This document shows positions 27,916-35,371 of a DNA stretch of 64,000 bases, piece by piece. The position numbers and the translations under genes are program-made. The DNA lies in contig NZ_FNUB01000005.1 of the NCBI RefSeq assembly GCF_900105985.1, positions 558,001-622,000 of the forward strand, written 5' to 3'. The stretch comes from Tenacibaculum sp. MAR_2010_89. Lineage in GTDB: Bacteria > Bacteroidota > Bacteroidia > Flavobacteriales > Flavobacteriaceae. The notes beneath the pieces are model-generated. The model saw only the letters and a list, made by a program, of their open reading frames with translations. It was not told where the DNA came from and did not search any database. Each line of letters starts with the position of its first letter. The stretch's first letter is position 1.

Positions 27916-28299
27916 ATGAAAAAATTATTATTTACAGCATTAATCGTTCTTGTATCTGCTAACACAATTAAAGCATCTAACACAATAGAAGCACCTATAA
28001 AAACTTCTGTTGAATATGTAAAACTTAGTACGTTTTGCGAAATGATAAAACAAGGAAATTATGAAAGTGTAAAAGCTTTTATAAATAATGGAACAAACAT
28101 CAATAGAAAATCTATGGGGTTAACTCCTGTAATGTTTGCAGCCAGGTATAATAAAGTAAAAATACTTAAGCTTTTAATAAGTAACGGAGCTAAGTTAAAA
28201 ACAAAATCAAATAAAGGATATACTGCTTTACAGTATGCAAAAATGTCTAAGGCAAATGAGGCTTACGAAGTTTTAAAAGGAGCCTTAGAGAAAAACTAA
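27916..28299 (+). CDS. exported ankyrin-repeat protein
   Basis: A 127-residue protein with a signal peptide (residues 1-20, ending NTIKA). The mature part holds about two ankyrin repeats: YESVKAFINNGTNINRKSMG leading into LTPVMFAARYNKVKILKLLI, then SNGAKLKTKSNKGYTALQYA. The TPxxxAA and GxTALxxA patterns are typical. Periplasmic ankyrin proteins usually protect by binding partners; the partner is unknown. It is a single gene divergent from the OmpA/HHH operon with a good terminator. Confidence 0.88.
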   Translation: MKKLLFTALIVLVSANTIKASNTIEAPIKTSVEYVKLSTFCEMIKQGNYESVKAFINNGTNINRKSMGLTPVMFAARYNKVKILKLLISNGAKLKTKSNKGYTALQYAKMSKANEAYEVLKGALEKN

Positions 28300-28324
28300 A
28301 AAATAGCATATAATTATTTGAATG

Positions 28325-28355
28325 AAGACTGTCTATAAAGGACAGTCTTTTTTTA
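28325..28355 (+). terminator. terminator after the ankyrin gene
   Basis: AAGACTGTC (28325-28333) and GACAGTCTT (28341-28349) form a perfect 9-bp stem followed by a T-run. Confidence 0.9.
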
Positions 28356-28381
28356 TTTAATTTAGCAAAAAAATTAAAAAC

Positions 28382-29464
28382 ATGACTTTATTAATAATCT
28401 ACGCAACTTTATCTATTCTCTTTTCATTTCTATGTTCAATTTTAGAAGCAGTTCTGTTAAGTGTAACACCAACTTTTGTTAATGTAAAAAAGAAAGAAGG
28501 AAAAGCGTTTGCGGAAGGTTTAGAAACTTTGAAAAAGGATGTAGATAAGCCATTAATAGCAATTTTAACTGTAAACACTATTGCCCATACTGTAGGTGCT
28601 ATTATGGTTGGTGCTGAGGCAAAAAAAGCTTTTAGTGACGATGGAAATGGAGTTTTTATTGTATCTGCAATAATGACAATATTAATACTTGTTGCCTCAG
28701 AAATTATACCTAAAACTATTGGAGCAACCTATTGGAAGTCTTTAGCAGGGTTTTCTACTAAGGCTTTAAATATATTAATATTTGTATGTAAGTACACAGG
28801 ACTTATCTGGGTTTTGCAGTTATTTACAAAAATGTTTGGTAAAGGAGCTCACGGTGAAAGTGTTTTAAGTAGAGAAGATTTTACTGCTATGACTGATATA
28901 GCTGAACAAGAAGGTGTTTTTCATGAAAATGAAAGTAATGTGATACGTAATATGTTAGGTTTTAAAGAAGTACAAGCAAAGCATATCATGACACCACGTA
29001 CAGTTTTAAAATCAGCTGATGAAAATCAAACAATACAATCGTTTTTTGACGAACATAAAGCGTTACGTTTTTCTAGAATACCAGTTTATTCTGAAAATCC
29101 AGATACTATTACTGGGTATTTTTTAAAAGATCAATTGTTACTTTCTCTAATTAATAATAAAGGAAATGAGCCTTTAAAAAGTATTAAAAGAGATATTATT
29201 ATTGCAGATAGAGAGCTTTCTATTCCTAACTTATTTGATAAATTAATTGAACAAAGAGAACATTTAGCGTTGGTTGTTGATGAATTTGGAACAGTAAGTG
29301 GATTAGTTACTCAAGAAGATGTAATTGAAACCTTGCTAGGATTTGAAATTATGGATGAAAGTGATAATGTTGCTGATTTACAAAGTTTTGCAAGAAAAAA
29401 CTGGGAACAAAGAGCTAAACGCTTAGGTATAGTTAGTGAGGATGAGGAAGAAAAAAAAGAATAA
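28382..29464 (+). CDS. CNNM/DUF21 transporter-like protein with CBS domains
   Basis: A 360-residue inner-membrane protein. The DUF21 (CNNM) domain covers about residues 1-170 with three or four helices and the start ATLSILFSFLCSILEAVLLS, as in CorB/CorC and bacterial CNNM magnesium transporters. A CBS pair follows (about 195-320; HIMTPRTVLKSADE, FSRIPVYSENPDTITGYFLK, VVDEFGTVSGLVTQEDVIE). The C-terminal CorC_HlyC domain of longer members is missing. Likely role is divalent cation export or homeostasis regulated by nucleotide binding to CBS; older annotation is 'hemolysin'. Confidence 0.9.
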   Translation: MTLLIIYATLSILFSFLCSILEAVLLSVTPTFVNVKKKEGKAFAEGLETLKKDVDKPLIAILTVNTIAHTVGAIMVGAEAKKAFSDDGNGVFIVSAIMTILILVASEIIPKTIGATYWKSLAGFSTKALNILIFVCKYTGLIWVLQLFTKMFGKGAHGESVLSREDFTAMTDIAEQEGVFHENESNVIRNMLGFKEVQAKHIMTPRTVLKSADENQTIQSFFDEHKALRFSRIPVYSENPDTITGYFLKDQLLLSLINNKGNEPLKSIKRDIIIADRELSIPNLFDKLIEQREHLALVVDEFGTVSGLVTQEDVIETLLGFEIMDESDNVADLQSFARKNWEQRAKRLGIVSEDEEEKKE

Positions 29465-29487
29465 GTTAAACTTTTATAGCATAAAAC

Positions 29488-29605
29488 AAAAAGCTGTCTA
29501 AAAATCAGTCATTGTGAATTAAATGAAGCAATCTTAGAAATATTAAGTTTGCTACGAATAAAAAAATCTCGTAATGACCTTAAAATGATTTTTAGACAGC
29601 TTTTT
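29488..29605. repeat. long hairpin with a nested MITE-like repeat
   Basis: AAAAAGCTGTCTAAAAATCA (29488-29507) and its exact inverted copy (29586-29605) bracket 78 bases. Inside, 29508-29578 begins GTCATTGTGA and ends TCTCGTAATGAC, imperfect inverted ends, with AAATGAAGCAATCTTAG next to the first. This resembles the scattered GTCATTGCGA...GAAGCAATCT repeats seen in many Bacteroidota genomes. The outer arms, with A- and T-runs, would also end transcription of both the CNNM gene (plus) and the ABC ATPase gene (minus). Confidence 0.8.
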
Positions 29606-29609
29606 CTTA

Positions 29610-30263
29610 TTAAGATATATACCCGAACTTTTTAAGTTGTTCTTTGTTTTTAATATCAAATAAAGAAGAATTATGTAAAAGTTTAACATTAGTAGAGATG
29701 TTTATAACATTTTCATAATCATGGTCTGTTAGTATAATTCCTTTTGATTTAGCTTTTTTCTGAATCATTTCTTTAATACCTTCTATACTGATTGGAGAAA
29801 CACCATTAAAGGGTTCGTCAAGTAATACAAATTTTGACTTTGTATTTAAAATCATTAAAATTTCAATAATTCTTTTTTCACCACCAGATAATTCTTGAGT
29901 TTTAGAATTTAAAAAGGGCTTTATAAAATTGTTTTGATAAAGATCAGTTATGTTTTCTTGATCACAAAAAAAATTGATTAGTGTTTTTATTTTATAATTA
30001 TTAGGTAAAAAGTTATCTTGAGGTAAATAATTAATCCAACGATAGGTTTTACTTTGTTTTTGAATGATTATGTCATTTACTTTTTGAAACTTAAAATTAG
30101 CTTTTTCAATACCAAAAATTACCTTTAATAAGGTAGATTTTCCTGAACCATTTCTTCCTAGTAAACCAATAATATCACCAGTTTTACATGAGATAAATAA
30201 ATTATTAAGTATAATTTTAGTTTTAAAACTTTTAGTAATACTATCTACATGTAAATAATTCAT
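29610..30263 (-). CDS. ABC transporter ATP-binding protein
   Basis: The ATG at 30263 overlaps the stop of the upstream membrane gene as ATGA, so translation is coupled; this gives 217 residues. Motifs are complete: Walker A GLLGRNGSGKST, Q-loop LPQD, signature LSGGEKRIIEI, Walker B KFVLLDEPFNGVSP and H-loop LTDHDY. The signature lacks the usual Q-R after GG (GGEKR), and the spacing resembles LptB-like or small export ATPases. The partner membrane protein is only 105 residues. The pair is divergent from the peptide/GLPGLI operon and could serve it, which is an inference. Confidence 0.88.
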   Translation of the reverse strand: MNYLHVDSITKSFKTKIILNNLFISCKTGDIIGLLGRNGSGKSTLLKVIFGIEKANFKFQKVNDIIIQKQSKTYRWINYLPQDNFLPNNYKIKTLINFFCDQENITDLYQNNFIKPFLNSKTQELSGGEKRIIEILMILNTKSKFVLLDEPFNGVSPISIEGIKEMIQKKAKSKGIILTDHDYENVINISTNVKLLHNSSLFDIKNKEQLKKFGYIS

Positions 30264-30577
30264 AAACAATTTATTAGTATAATTAATAATAAACTCATTA
30301 TAATAGTTGATATCCAGAGTTTTAATTTGTTTAGTCCATGGTTAGCATAAAATAAATATTCCTTTTTTTGAGAAAATTCATATGTCAATAAATGAAAAGC
30401 TAAATGAGTTAAAAAAAAAGTAATACTAAAAGTGAAAGATGATTGAGGTTTAGAGAAAATAATATCCAAAAACACCTTATAGTAACTTACTATACTAAAC
30501 CAAATAATAATAGATACAATTAAACTTATGGTTAAAAACTTATATTGAAATAGTAGAATGAGTTTAATTTTTTTCAT
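30260..30577 (-). CDS. small membrane protein, possible partner of the ABC ATPase
   Basis: A 105-residue protein with three hydrophobic helices (about 12-33, 47-66 and 86-104), each bounded by Lys/Arg. No known permease signature. The stop codon overlaps the ATPase start, the usual arrangement for interacting partners. Three helices are few for an ABC permease half, so it may oligomerise, be a truncated permease or be an accessory subunit. I do not recognise a family. It is transcribed away from the 79-residue secreted protein gene. Confidence 0.65.
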   Translation of the reverse strand: MKKIKLILLFQYKFLTISLIVSIIIWFSIVSYYKVFLDIIFSKPQSSFTFSITFFLTHLAFHLLTYEFSQKKEYLFYANHGLNKLKLWISTIIMSLLLIILINCL

Positions 30578-30872
30578 AATTCATCTTCTCTTTAATTTTT
30601 TAGAAACAAATTTTAAAAAATGTTTTTACTTAAGCTGTTAAAATATAGGTAATTGTTTTTGTGTATTATTTTATTTATGTTTGATGAAATTTTATAAAAA
30701 GTTTGATCAAGTTTTTATAAAATTAGCTAGCTAGAAAAAGAGGAGGTGATTTTAAAAATAATTGCGCACATTTCCTTTTTTATTTTAAGATTTTTTACAT
30801 ACTCAAAAATGAGTTATGATGTTTGCCATTTTAAGAATGGAGTAATAATTAACTAAATTAAAAATTAATAAA
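30578..30872. promoter_or_regulatory. divergent control region with a 13-bp inverted repeat
   Basis: This 295-base gap separates the ABC pair (minus) from the peptide gene (plus). AATTTTATAAAAA (30688-30700) and its exact inverse (30712-30724) flank GTTTGATCAAG, which itself has the palindrome TTGATCAA. It is a candidate operator or terminator-like hairpin. A second palindromic tract, TAGCTAGCTA (30725-30734 region), lies beside it, and CTCAAAAATGAG (near 30803-30814) is a short hairpin. No start codon or RNA gene is evident. Confidence 0.45.
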
Positions 30873-31112
30873 ATGAAAAAAGTATTTTTAACAGTAGCTT
30901 TATTTTTTGTTGCTGGAAGTATTTTAAATGCAACAAGTTCTTTTGAGAAAGATGAGATTCTTTTGTCTCAAAACTCAGCTGAAGATGGCGCTCACGTACA
31001 TTGTAAAAGAGCAGCAATAAAAGAGGCTTATGCATTTGCGTATAAGCTTAATCAAGAACCTGATGTTAGTGTCTTTATGATTTATTATAAAGACTGTATG
31101 GGGTATGAGTAA
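30873..31112 (+). CDS. small secreted Cys-containing protein
   Basis: A 79-residue protein with signal peptide 1-20 (KKVFLTVALFFVAGSILNA). The mature part of about 59 residues has two Cys, Cys44 in HVHCKR and Cys75 in YKDCMGYE, which could form one disulfide, and an amphipathic helix between them (AAIKEAYAFAYKL). No known family is recognised. It precedes two GLPGLI genes and an outer-membrane barrel on the same strand, with an ABC ATPase pair divergent. A secreted peptide substrate or signal is possible; a plain periplasmic protein is the simpler alternative. A strong hairpin follows the gene. Confidence 0.7.
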   Translation: MKKVFLTVALFFVAGSILNATSSFEKDEILLSQNSAEDGAHVHCKRAAIKEAYAFAYKLNQEPDVSVFMIYYKDCMGYE

Positions 31113-31119
31113 TTAATAT

Positions 31120-31157
31120 ACTCTTCGAGTAATGTTTTTATTACTCGAAGAGTTTTA
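31120..31157 (+). terminator. 14-bp hairpin between the peptide and GLPGLI genes
   Basis: ACTCTTCGAGTAAT (31120-31133) and ATTACTCGAAGAGT (31140-31153) are a perfect inverted repeat with loop GTTTTT, followed by only TTTT. It may terminate partially, so that the small protein is made in excess over the GLPGLI proteins. Confidence 0.75.
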
Positions 31158-31169
31158 GAATTTTAAAAT

Positions 31170-31901
31170 ATGAGATATTTAATACTATTAGTATTTTTTG
31201 TAAATACTAATTTGTTTTCTCAAGGAGAAAGTAGCATTGTGTACGGAGCAAAATTAAATTTAACTATTGAAGAAGTAAATGAGTTAAATAATAAAAATAA
31301 GCAAGCAAAAGTAGATGATAAAGTAACATTAGCTTTAAAAAGCATGATTAGAAATTCAACTGAAGTCGAAGGAGTTTTAGTGTTTTCTAAATTAAAGTCT
31401 AATTATGAATTATTTGATGCTTTAGAAACTAGAGTAAAATTAGAGGTGTCATTATTAAAGAATATGGCGGGAGGAAATAAAATTTATTTTACATCATTAT
31501 TTCCTCAAAAAAATCAAAAAGAAGATTGCAATACACTAGGAGAATGTTATGTTATAGAAAATGAAAAACCAATTTGGGAATTAACACAACAAACAAAAAT
31601 AATTGGTAGTTATTTATGTTATAAAGCAATTCAAACTAATTCAAACAAAAAAAATAAAAAAACAATAGCATGGTATACTAATGAAATACCATTAGGCTTT
31701 GGTCCTGTTAATTACTATGGTTTGCCAGGTATGATATTGGAGGTTGATTCGTTCCCTATACTCTTTAAAGCTAAAACAATTATTCTTAACTCTAAAAAGA
31801 AAATAAAAGTCAGAGAACCAAAAGGAAAAGAAGTTACGAAAAAAGAATTCAAAAGTTTATTAAGAAAAGCTTTTCCCGACTTTTATAATTATAAAAAATG
31901 A
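31170..31901 (+). CDS. GLPGLI family protein (first copy)
   Basis: A 243-residue exported protein. Signal peptide 1-18 (LILLVFFVNTNLFSQ). Signature YYGLPGMILEV lies near residue 190, preceded by AWYTNEIPLGFGPVN, the block that defines the family. Conserved Cys pairs (EDCNTLGECYVIENEKP and YLCYKAIQ) could form disulfides. GLPGLI proteins are restricted to Bacteroidota and are typically found beside CarboxypepD_reg-type outer-membrane barrels, as here; no biochemical role is established. It is the first of a tandem pair with close sequence similarity through the whole length, ending alike in KAFPDFYNYKK. Confidence 0.9.
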   Translation: MRYLILLVFFVNTNLFSQGESSIVYGAKLNLTIEEVNELNNKNKQAKVDDKVTLALKSMIRNSTEVEGVLVFSKLKSNYELFDALETRVKLEVSLLKNMAGGNKIYFTSLFPQKNQKEDCNTLGECYVIENEKPIWELTQQTKIIGSYLCYKAIQTNSNKKNKKTIAWYTNEIPLGFGPVNYYGLPGMILEVDSFPILFKAKTIILNSKKKIKVREPKGKEVTKKEFKSLLRKAFPDFYNYKK

Positions 31902-31962
31902 TTTTAAACTTACTAGGTTGAATTAAATGTAAATTTAGTTATGATTATAGTTAAATAGACTT

Positions 31963-32688
31963 ATGAAGTATTTAATCCTATTATTATTTATTGTAAGTGC
32001 TTCCTTGTTTTCTCAAGAAGGTGAAATTGTTTATGGTATTAATTTAAATTTAACTATTGAAAAAATAAATGAAAGAGTTAAGAAGAGTAAACGAAAACTT
32101 AATCAAGAGGTAATAACTACTTTAAAAAAAATGGTTTTGAATTCTAGAGAAATAGAAGGAGTTTTATTATTTTCAAATATGATTTCAAATTATGAAATTA
32201 ATGAAAGTGTAAAAAATGAAGGAGTAAAAGGAGTTAGTTTTATTAAGAATGATGCTGGAGGTAATAACTTTTACCATACATCTTTATTGCTTCAAAAAAA
32301 CAAACAAGAAAACTGTGAAATTTTAGAAGCGTGTTATGTAGTAGAAAATGAGAAACCTATTTGGGAGTTAACACAAGAAACAAAATATATTGGAGGTTAT
32401 TTGTGTTATAAAGCGATTCAATCAAACTCTAAAAACAAGATTAAAAAACCAATAGCATGGTATACTAATGAAATACCACTTGGGTACGGACCTGTTGAAT
32501 TTTATGGTTTACCAGGATTGATATTAGAGTTAGAAAAATCAACAATAACTTTTAAGGCTAAAAAAATTGTGTTTAATTCAAAAAATAAAATAAAAATTAG
32601 AGAGCTTAAGGGAAAAGAAGTTACAAAAAAGGAGTTTAAAAGTTTATTAATAAAAGCATTTCCTGACTTTTATAATTATAAAAAATAA
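31963..32688 (+). CDS. GLPGLI family protein (second copy)
   Basis: A 241-residue paralogue of the preceding gene. It shares the signal peptide style (LILLLFIVSASLFSQ), EKPIWELTQETKYIGGYLCYKAIQ-type blocks, AWYTNEIPLGYGPVEFYGLPGLILE and the C-terminal KEVTKKEFKSLL. The family motif here is the exact GLPGLI. The same four Cys are kept. It ends 13 bases before the barrel gene, so these are almost surely cotranscribed. A recent tandem duplication suggests dosage or two related substrates. Confidence 0.92.
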   Translation: MKYLILLLFIVSASLFSQEGEIVYGINLNLTIEKINERVKKSKRKLNQEVITTLKKMVLNSREIEGVLLFSNMISNYEINESVKNEGVKGVSFIKNDAGGNNFYHTSLLLQKNKQENCEILEACYVVENEKPIWELTQETKYIGGYLCYKAIQSNSKNKIKKPIAWYTNEIPLGYGPVEFYGLPGLILELEKSTITFKAKKIVFNSKNKIKIRELKGKEVTKKEFKSLLIKAFPDFYNYKK

Positions 32689-32701
32689 TTTTTCTAAAGG
32701 A

Positions 32702-35371
32702 ATGATTAAGCACGTTTTTTCAATAATTTTATTAACCTTTTCAGTAACAGTTTTTACGCAGAATTTTGAATTAAAAGGAATTGTGAAAGATAGTTTGGGA
32801 AGCCCATTGCTTTATGCAAATGTTATAGCAAAACCTAGAGACGTGACTAAAAACATGAGTTTTTCAGTTACTGATGAAAAAGGAAGGTATCGTTTAGAGT
32901 TAAAAACTAATGTTAACTATACGATTGATGTTAGTTATATTGGTTATAAAAAGGCATCTTTTGTAATTCTATCAAATAAAAACATTCAAAAAAACATCAT
33001 TTTAAAAGAGGCTAAAAATAAGTTAGAAGAGGTTGTTATAGAGCTTCCTGTTACTGTTAAAGGAGATACAACCATTTACAACACTCAAAAATTTATAAAT
33101 GGTAAAGAGCGTAAACTTAAAAATATACTTAAAAAATTACCAGGAGTTCAAATAAACAAAAATGGAGTAGTAACCGTTAAAGGAAAAAAAGTTACCAAAA
33201 TGTTGGTAGATGGTAAACCTTTCTTTGGAGGAAACACAAAATTGGCAATTGAAAATATACCTGCTGATGTTGTTGCTAAAGTGGAGGCCATAGATAATTA
33301 TAATGAAGTTGCTTTTTTGAGAGGATTAACTGACTCAAATAAATTAGCAATGAATATAAAGTTAAAAGAAGGTAAGAAACGTTTCGTTTTTGGAGATGTA
33401 GAAGTAGGAAAAGGTAACGAAGAGTATTATAAAAGTAATGCAAACTTATTTTATTACGCTCCTAAAACCAATGTTAATTTCATAAGTAGTTCTAATAATA
33501 TTGCTAAAAAAGCATTCACCTTTAAAGATTATATGAGTTTTCAAGGTGGCTCTAATGCTGTGTTTAATAATGGTTTTGATTGGAAAGGTGGAGATCTTTC
33601 ACAATTTATAGAAAATACGGATGTTTTAAAAAGTAAAGAGCATTTTGGGGCTTTGAATATTAGTAATGTTGTATCAAGTAAATTGGATCTTTCTGGTTTT
33701 GTTATTTTTTCTCATACAAATACTAGTAGTCGGATAGTAAATAAAAATGAATATGCAGGTTTTCAAGAGTTACAAAATATTAGTACAAAAGCTATAAATA
33801 CTTTAGGTATTGGTAAGTTTACTTTTGATTATACACCTAATAATAAGGAACAGTGGTTTTTTAAAACTCAGTTTAAAAATTCTGATAACAATAAAGATAA
33901 TGGTATTTCTTCTATTGTTAATGCTATAGATAATAGAATTGAAGTTGAAAAAAAAAGTGGCATTTCAAATTTTAATCAAAATGTGGAATGGCATAAAAAA
34001 GGGAATAGAAAACATACATATTCTGCTACAGCTAATTTTTTATTTGATAATAATATATTGAACTCTTCATGGAATACTAACCAGCCAATTTTAAATGGCA
34101 TAGTTCCAGTTTCAAATAATTTAAGAGAGTTAAATATTAATCAATTACGAAAGACTAAGCAATATAATTTCACTACTATTTTTAAAGATTTTTGGGTGTT
34201 AAACCGCAATAATCATATTTATACAACCATTGGAAATACGTATCAAAAACACCAGTTTTTTACGGATGATTTTCAGTTGCTAACTAATGGAGTAACAAAT
34301 AATTTTAGTGCTAACAATTTTGGAAATGATACTCAATACAGTTTTCATGATTTATTTTTAGGGGCACATTATAAATTTAAAATAGGGATTTTTACCTTTA
34401 AACAAGGAGTTTATTTGCATAAATATAATTGGAGTGTGGTTCAAGAACATATTATTAAAAGGAGTAAATGGAATTTACTACCTGATTTTTTAATGAAAAT
34501 AGATTTTAATAAATCAAAAGGAATAACTGCAAGGTATAATTTAAAAACTACTTTTATGGATGTTTCTAAATTAGCAAATCGATTCTATTTGCAATCGTAT
34601 AATTCTGTTTTCAAGGGGAATGAAAATTTAGAAAATGAATTATACCATTCAGTAAACTTAAATTACCATCGTTTTAGCTTTTATAAAGGACTTTTTTTTA
34701 ATGCTAATATAAATTATACAAAAAAAGTAAAAGGTTATACTACCAGAGTTGCATTTCTTGATAATTTAAATGCATCTAAAACTGTAGATAGGTTTTTAAC
34801 ACAAGATTTGTTACTTAATCCTAGTGAAAATTGGAATGCTGCTGTTTTTTTTGAAAAAAGAATAAAAAAAATAAGATATAAGCTTTCAGGGGATTATATA
34901 AACTCTAACTATATACAGGATATAAACAACGTTATAGTAAAAAATGAAAGTAATAATTATTCTTTTGATATAGGGTTAGAAACTTTATTTGATAAATTAC
35001 CTTTAATAAATATAGGATTTAGAAAAAGTATAGGAACTTATAAGTCAAGCAATATTACATCAAAATTTAGTGCAAATGAACCATACGTAGATATTGATTA
35101 TGATTTTTTAAATGCATTTAAGTTGACTTTTGATTATAGTTATTACGATTATAAAAATCAAACAGAAAGCCAAAGTAATAGGTATAGCATAACAAATGCA
35201 TCTATATTTTATCAGAAAGAAGATAGCCCTTGGAATTTTAAAATTACTGCTCAAAATTTAACAGATGAAACATTTAAACAGAGCAATAGTTTTTCAGACT
35301 ATCTAATTTCTGATACTAGAACATATATAATGCCTAGAATTATATTATTTGGTATAGGATATAAGTTATAA
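32702..35371 (+). CDS. TonB-receptor-like outer-membrane barrel with carboxypeptidase-D-like domain
   Basis: An 889-residue protein. Signal peptide 1-19; carboxypeptidase-D-like domain about 23-105 (GIVKDSLGSPLLYANVIAKP); a plug-like region about 115-220 with LKNILKKLPGVQINKNGVVTV and GKKVTKMLVDGKPFFGGNTK; then a long barrel ending PRIILFGIGYKL. This is the barrel type that regularly accompanies GLPGLI proteins. The plug lacks the TonB-box motifs of nutrient receptors, so export or assembly roles are as possible as import. Its stop codon directly abuts the stop of the convergent DUF5686 gene with no terminator between. Confidence 0.9.
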   Translation: MIKHVFSIILLTFSVTVFTQNFELKGIVKDSLGSPLLYANVIAKPRDVTKNMSFSVTDEKGRYRLELKTNVNYTIDVSYIGYKKASFVILSNKNIQKNIILKEAKNKLEEVVIELPVTVKGDTTIYNTQKFINGKERKLKNILKKLPGVQINKNGVVTVKGKKVTKMLVDGKPFFGGNTKLAIENIPADVVAKVEAIDNYNEVAFLRGLTDSNKLAMNIKLKEGKKRFVFGDVEVGKGNEEYYKSNANLFYYAPKTNVNFISSSNNIAKKAFTFKDYMSFQGGSNAVFNNGFDWKGGDLSQFIENTDVLKSKEHFGALNISNVVSSKLDLSGFVIFSHTNTSSRIVNKNEYAGFQELQNISTKAINTLGIGKFTFDYTPNNKEQWFFKTQFKNSDNNKDNGISSIVNAIDNRIEVEKKSGISNFNQNVEWHKKGNRKHTYSATANFLFDNNILNSSWNTNQPILNGIVPVSNNLRELNINQLRKTKQYNFTTIFKDFWVLNRNNHIYTTIGNTYQKHQFFTDDFQLLTNGVTNNFSANNFGNDTQYSFHDLFLGAHYKFKIGIFTFKQGVYLHKYNWSVVQEHIIKRSKWNLLPDFLMKIDFNKSKGITARYNLKTTFMDVSKLANRFYLQSYNSVFKGNENLENELYHSVNLNYHRFSFYKGLFFNANINYTKKVKGYTTRVAFLDNLNASKTVDRFLTQDLLLNPSENWNAAVFFEKRIKKIRYKLSGDYINSNYIQDINNVIVKNESNNYSFDIGLETLFDKLPLINIGFRKSIGTYKSSNITSKFSANEPYVDIDYDFLNAFKLTFDYSYYDYKNQTESQSNRYSITNASIFYQKEDSPWNFKITAQNLTDETFKQSNSFSDYLISDTRTYIMPRIILFGIGYKL

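Noticed and set aside
29508..29578. Small RNA gene
   Set aside because: The stretch resembles a dispersed repeat and lies inside a terminator-like stem; no promoter seen.
35366..35371. Overlapping-gene error between the barrel and DUF5686 genes
   Set aside because: Both C-termini are normal; the stops simply abut as TTATAA.
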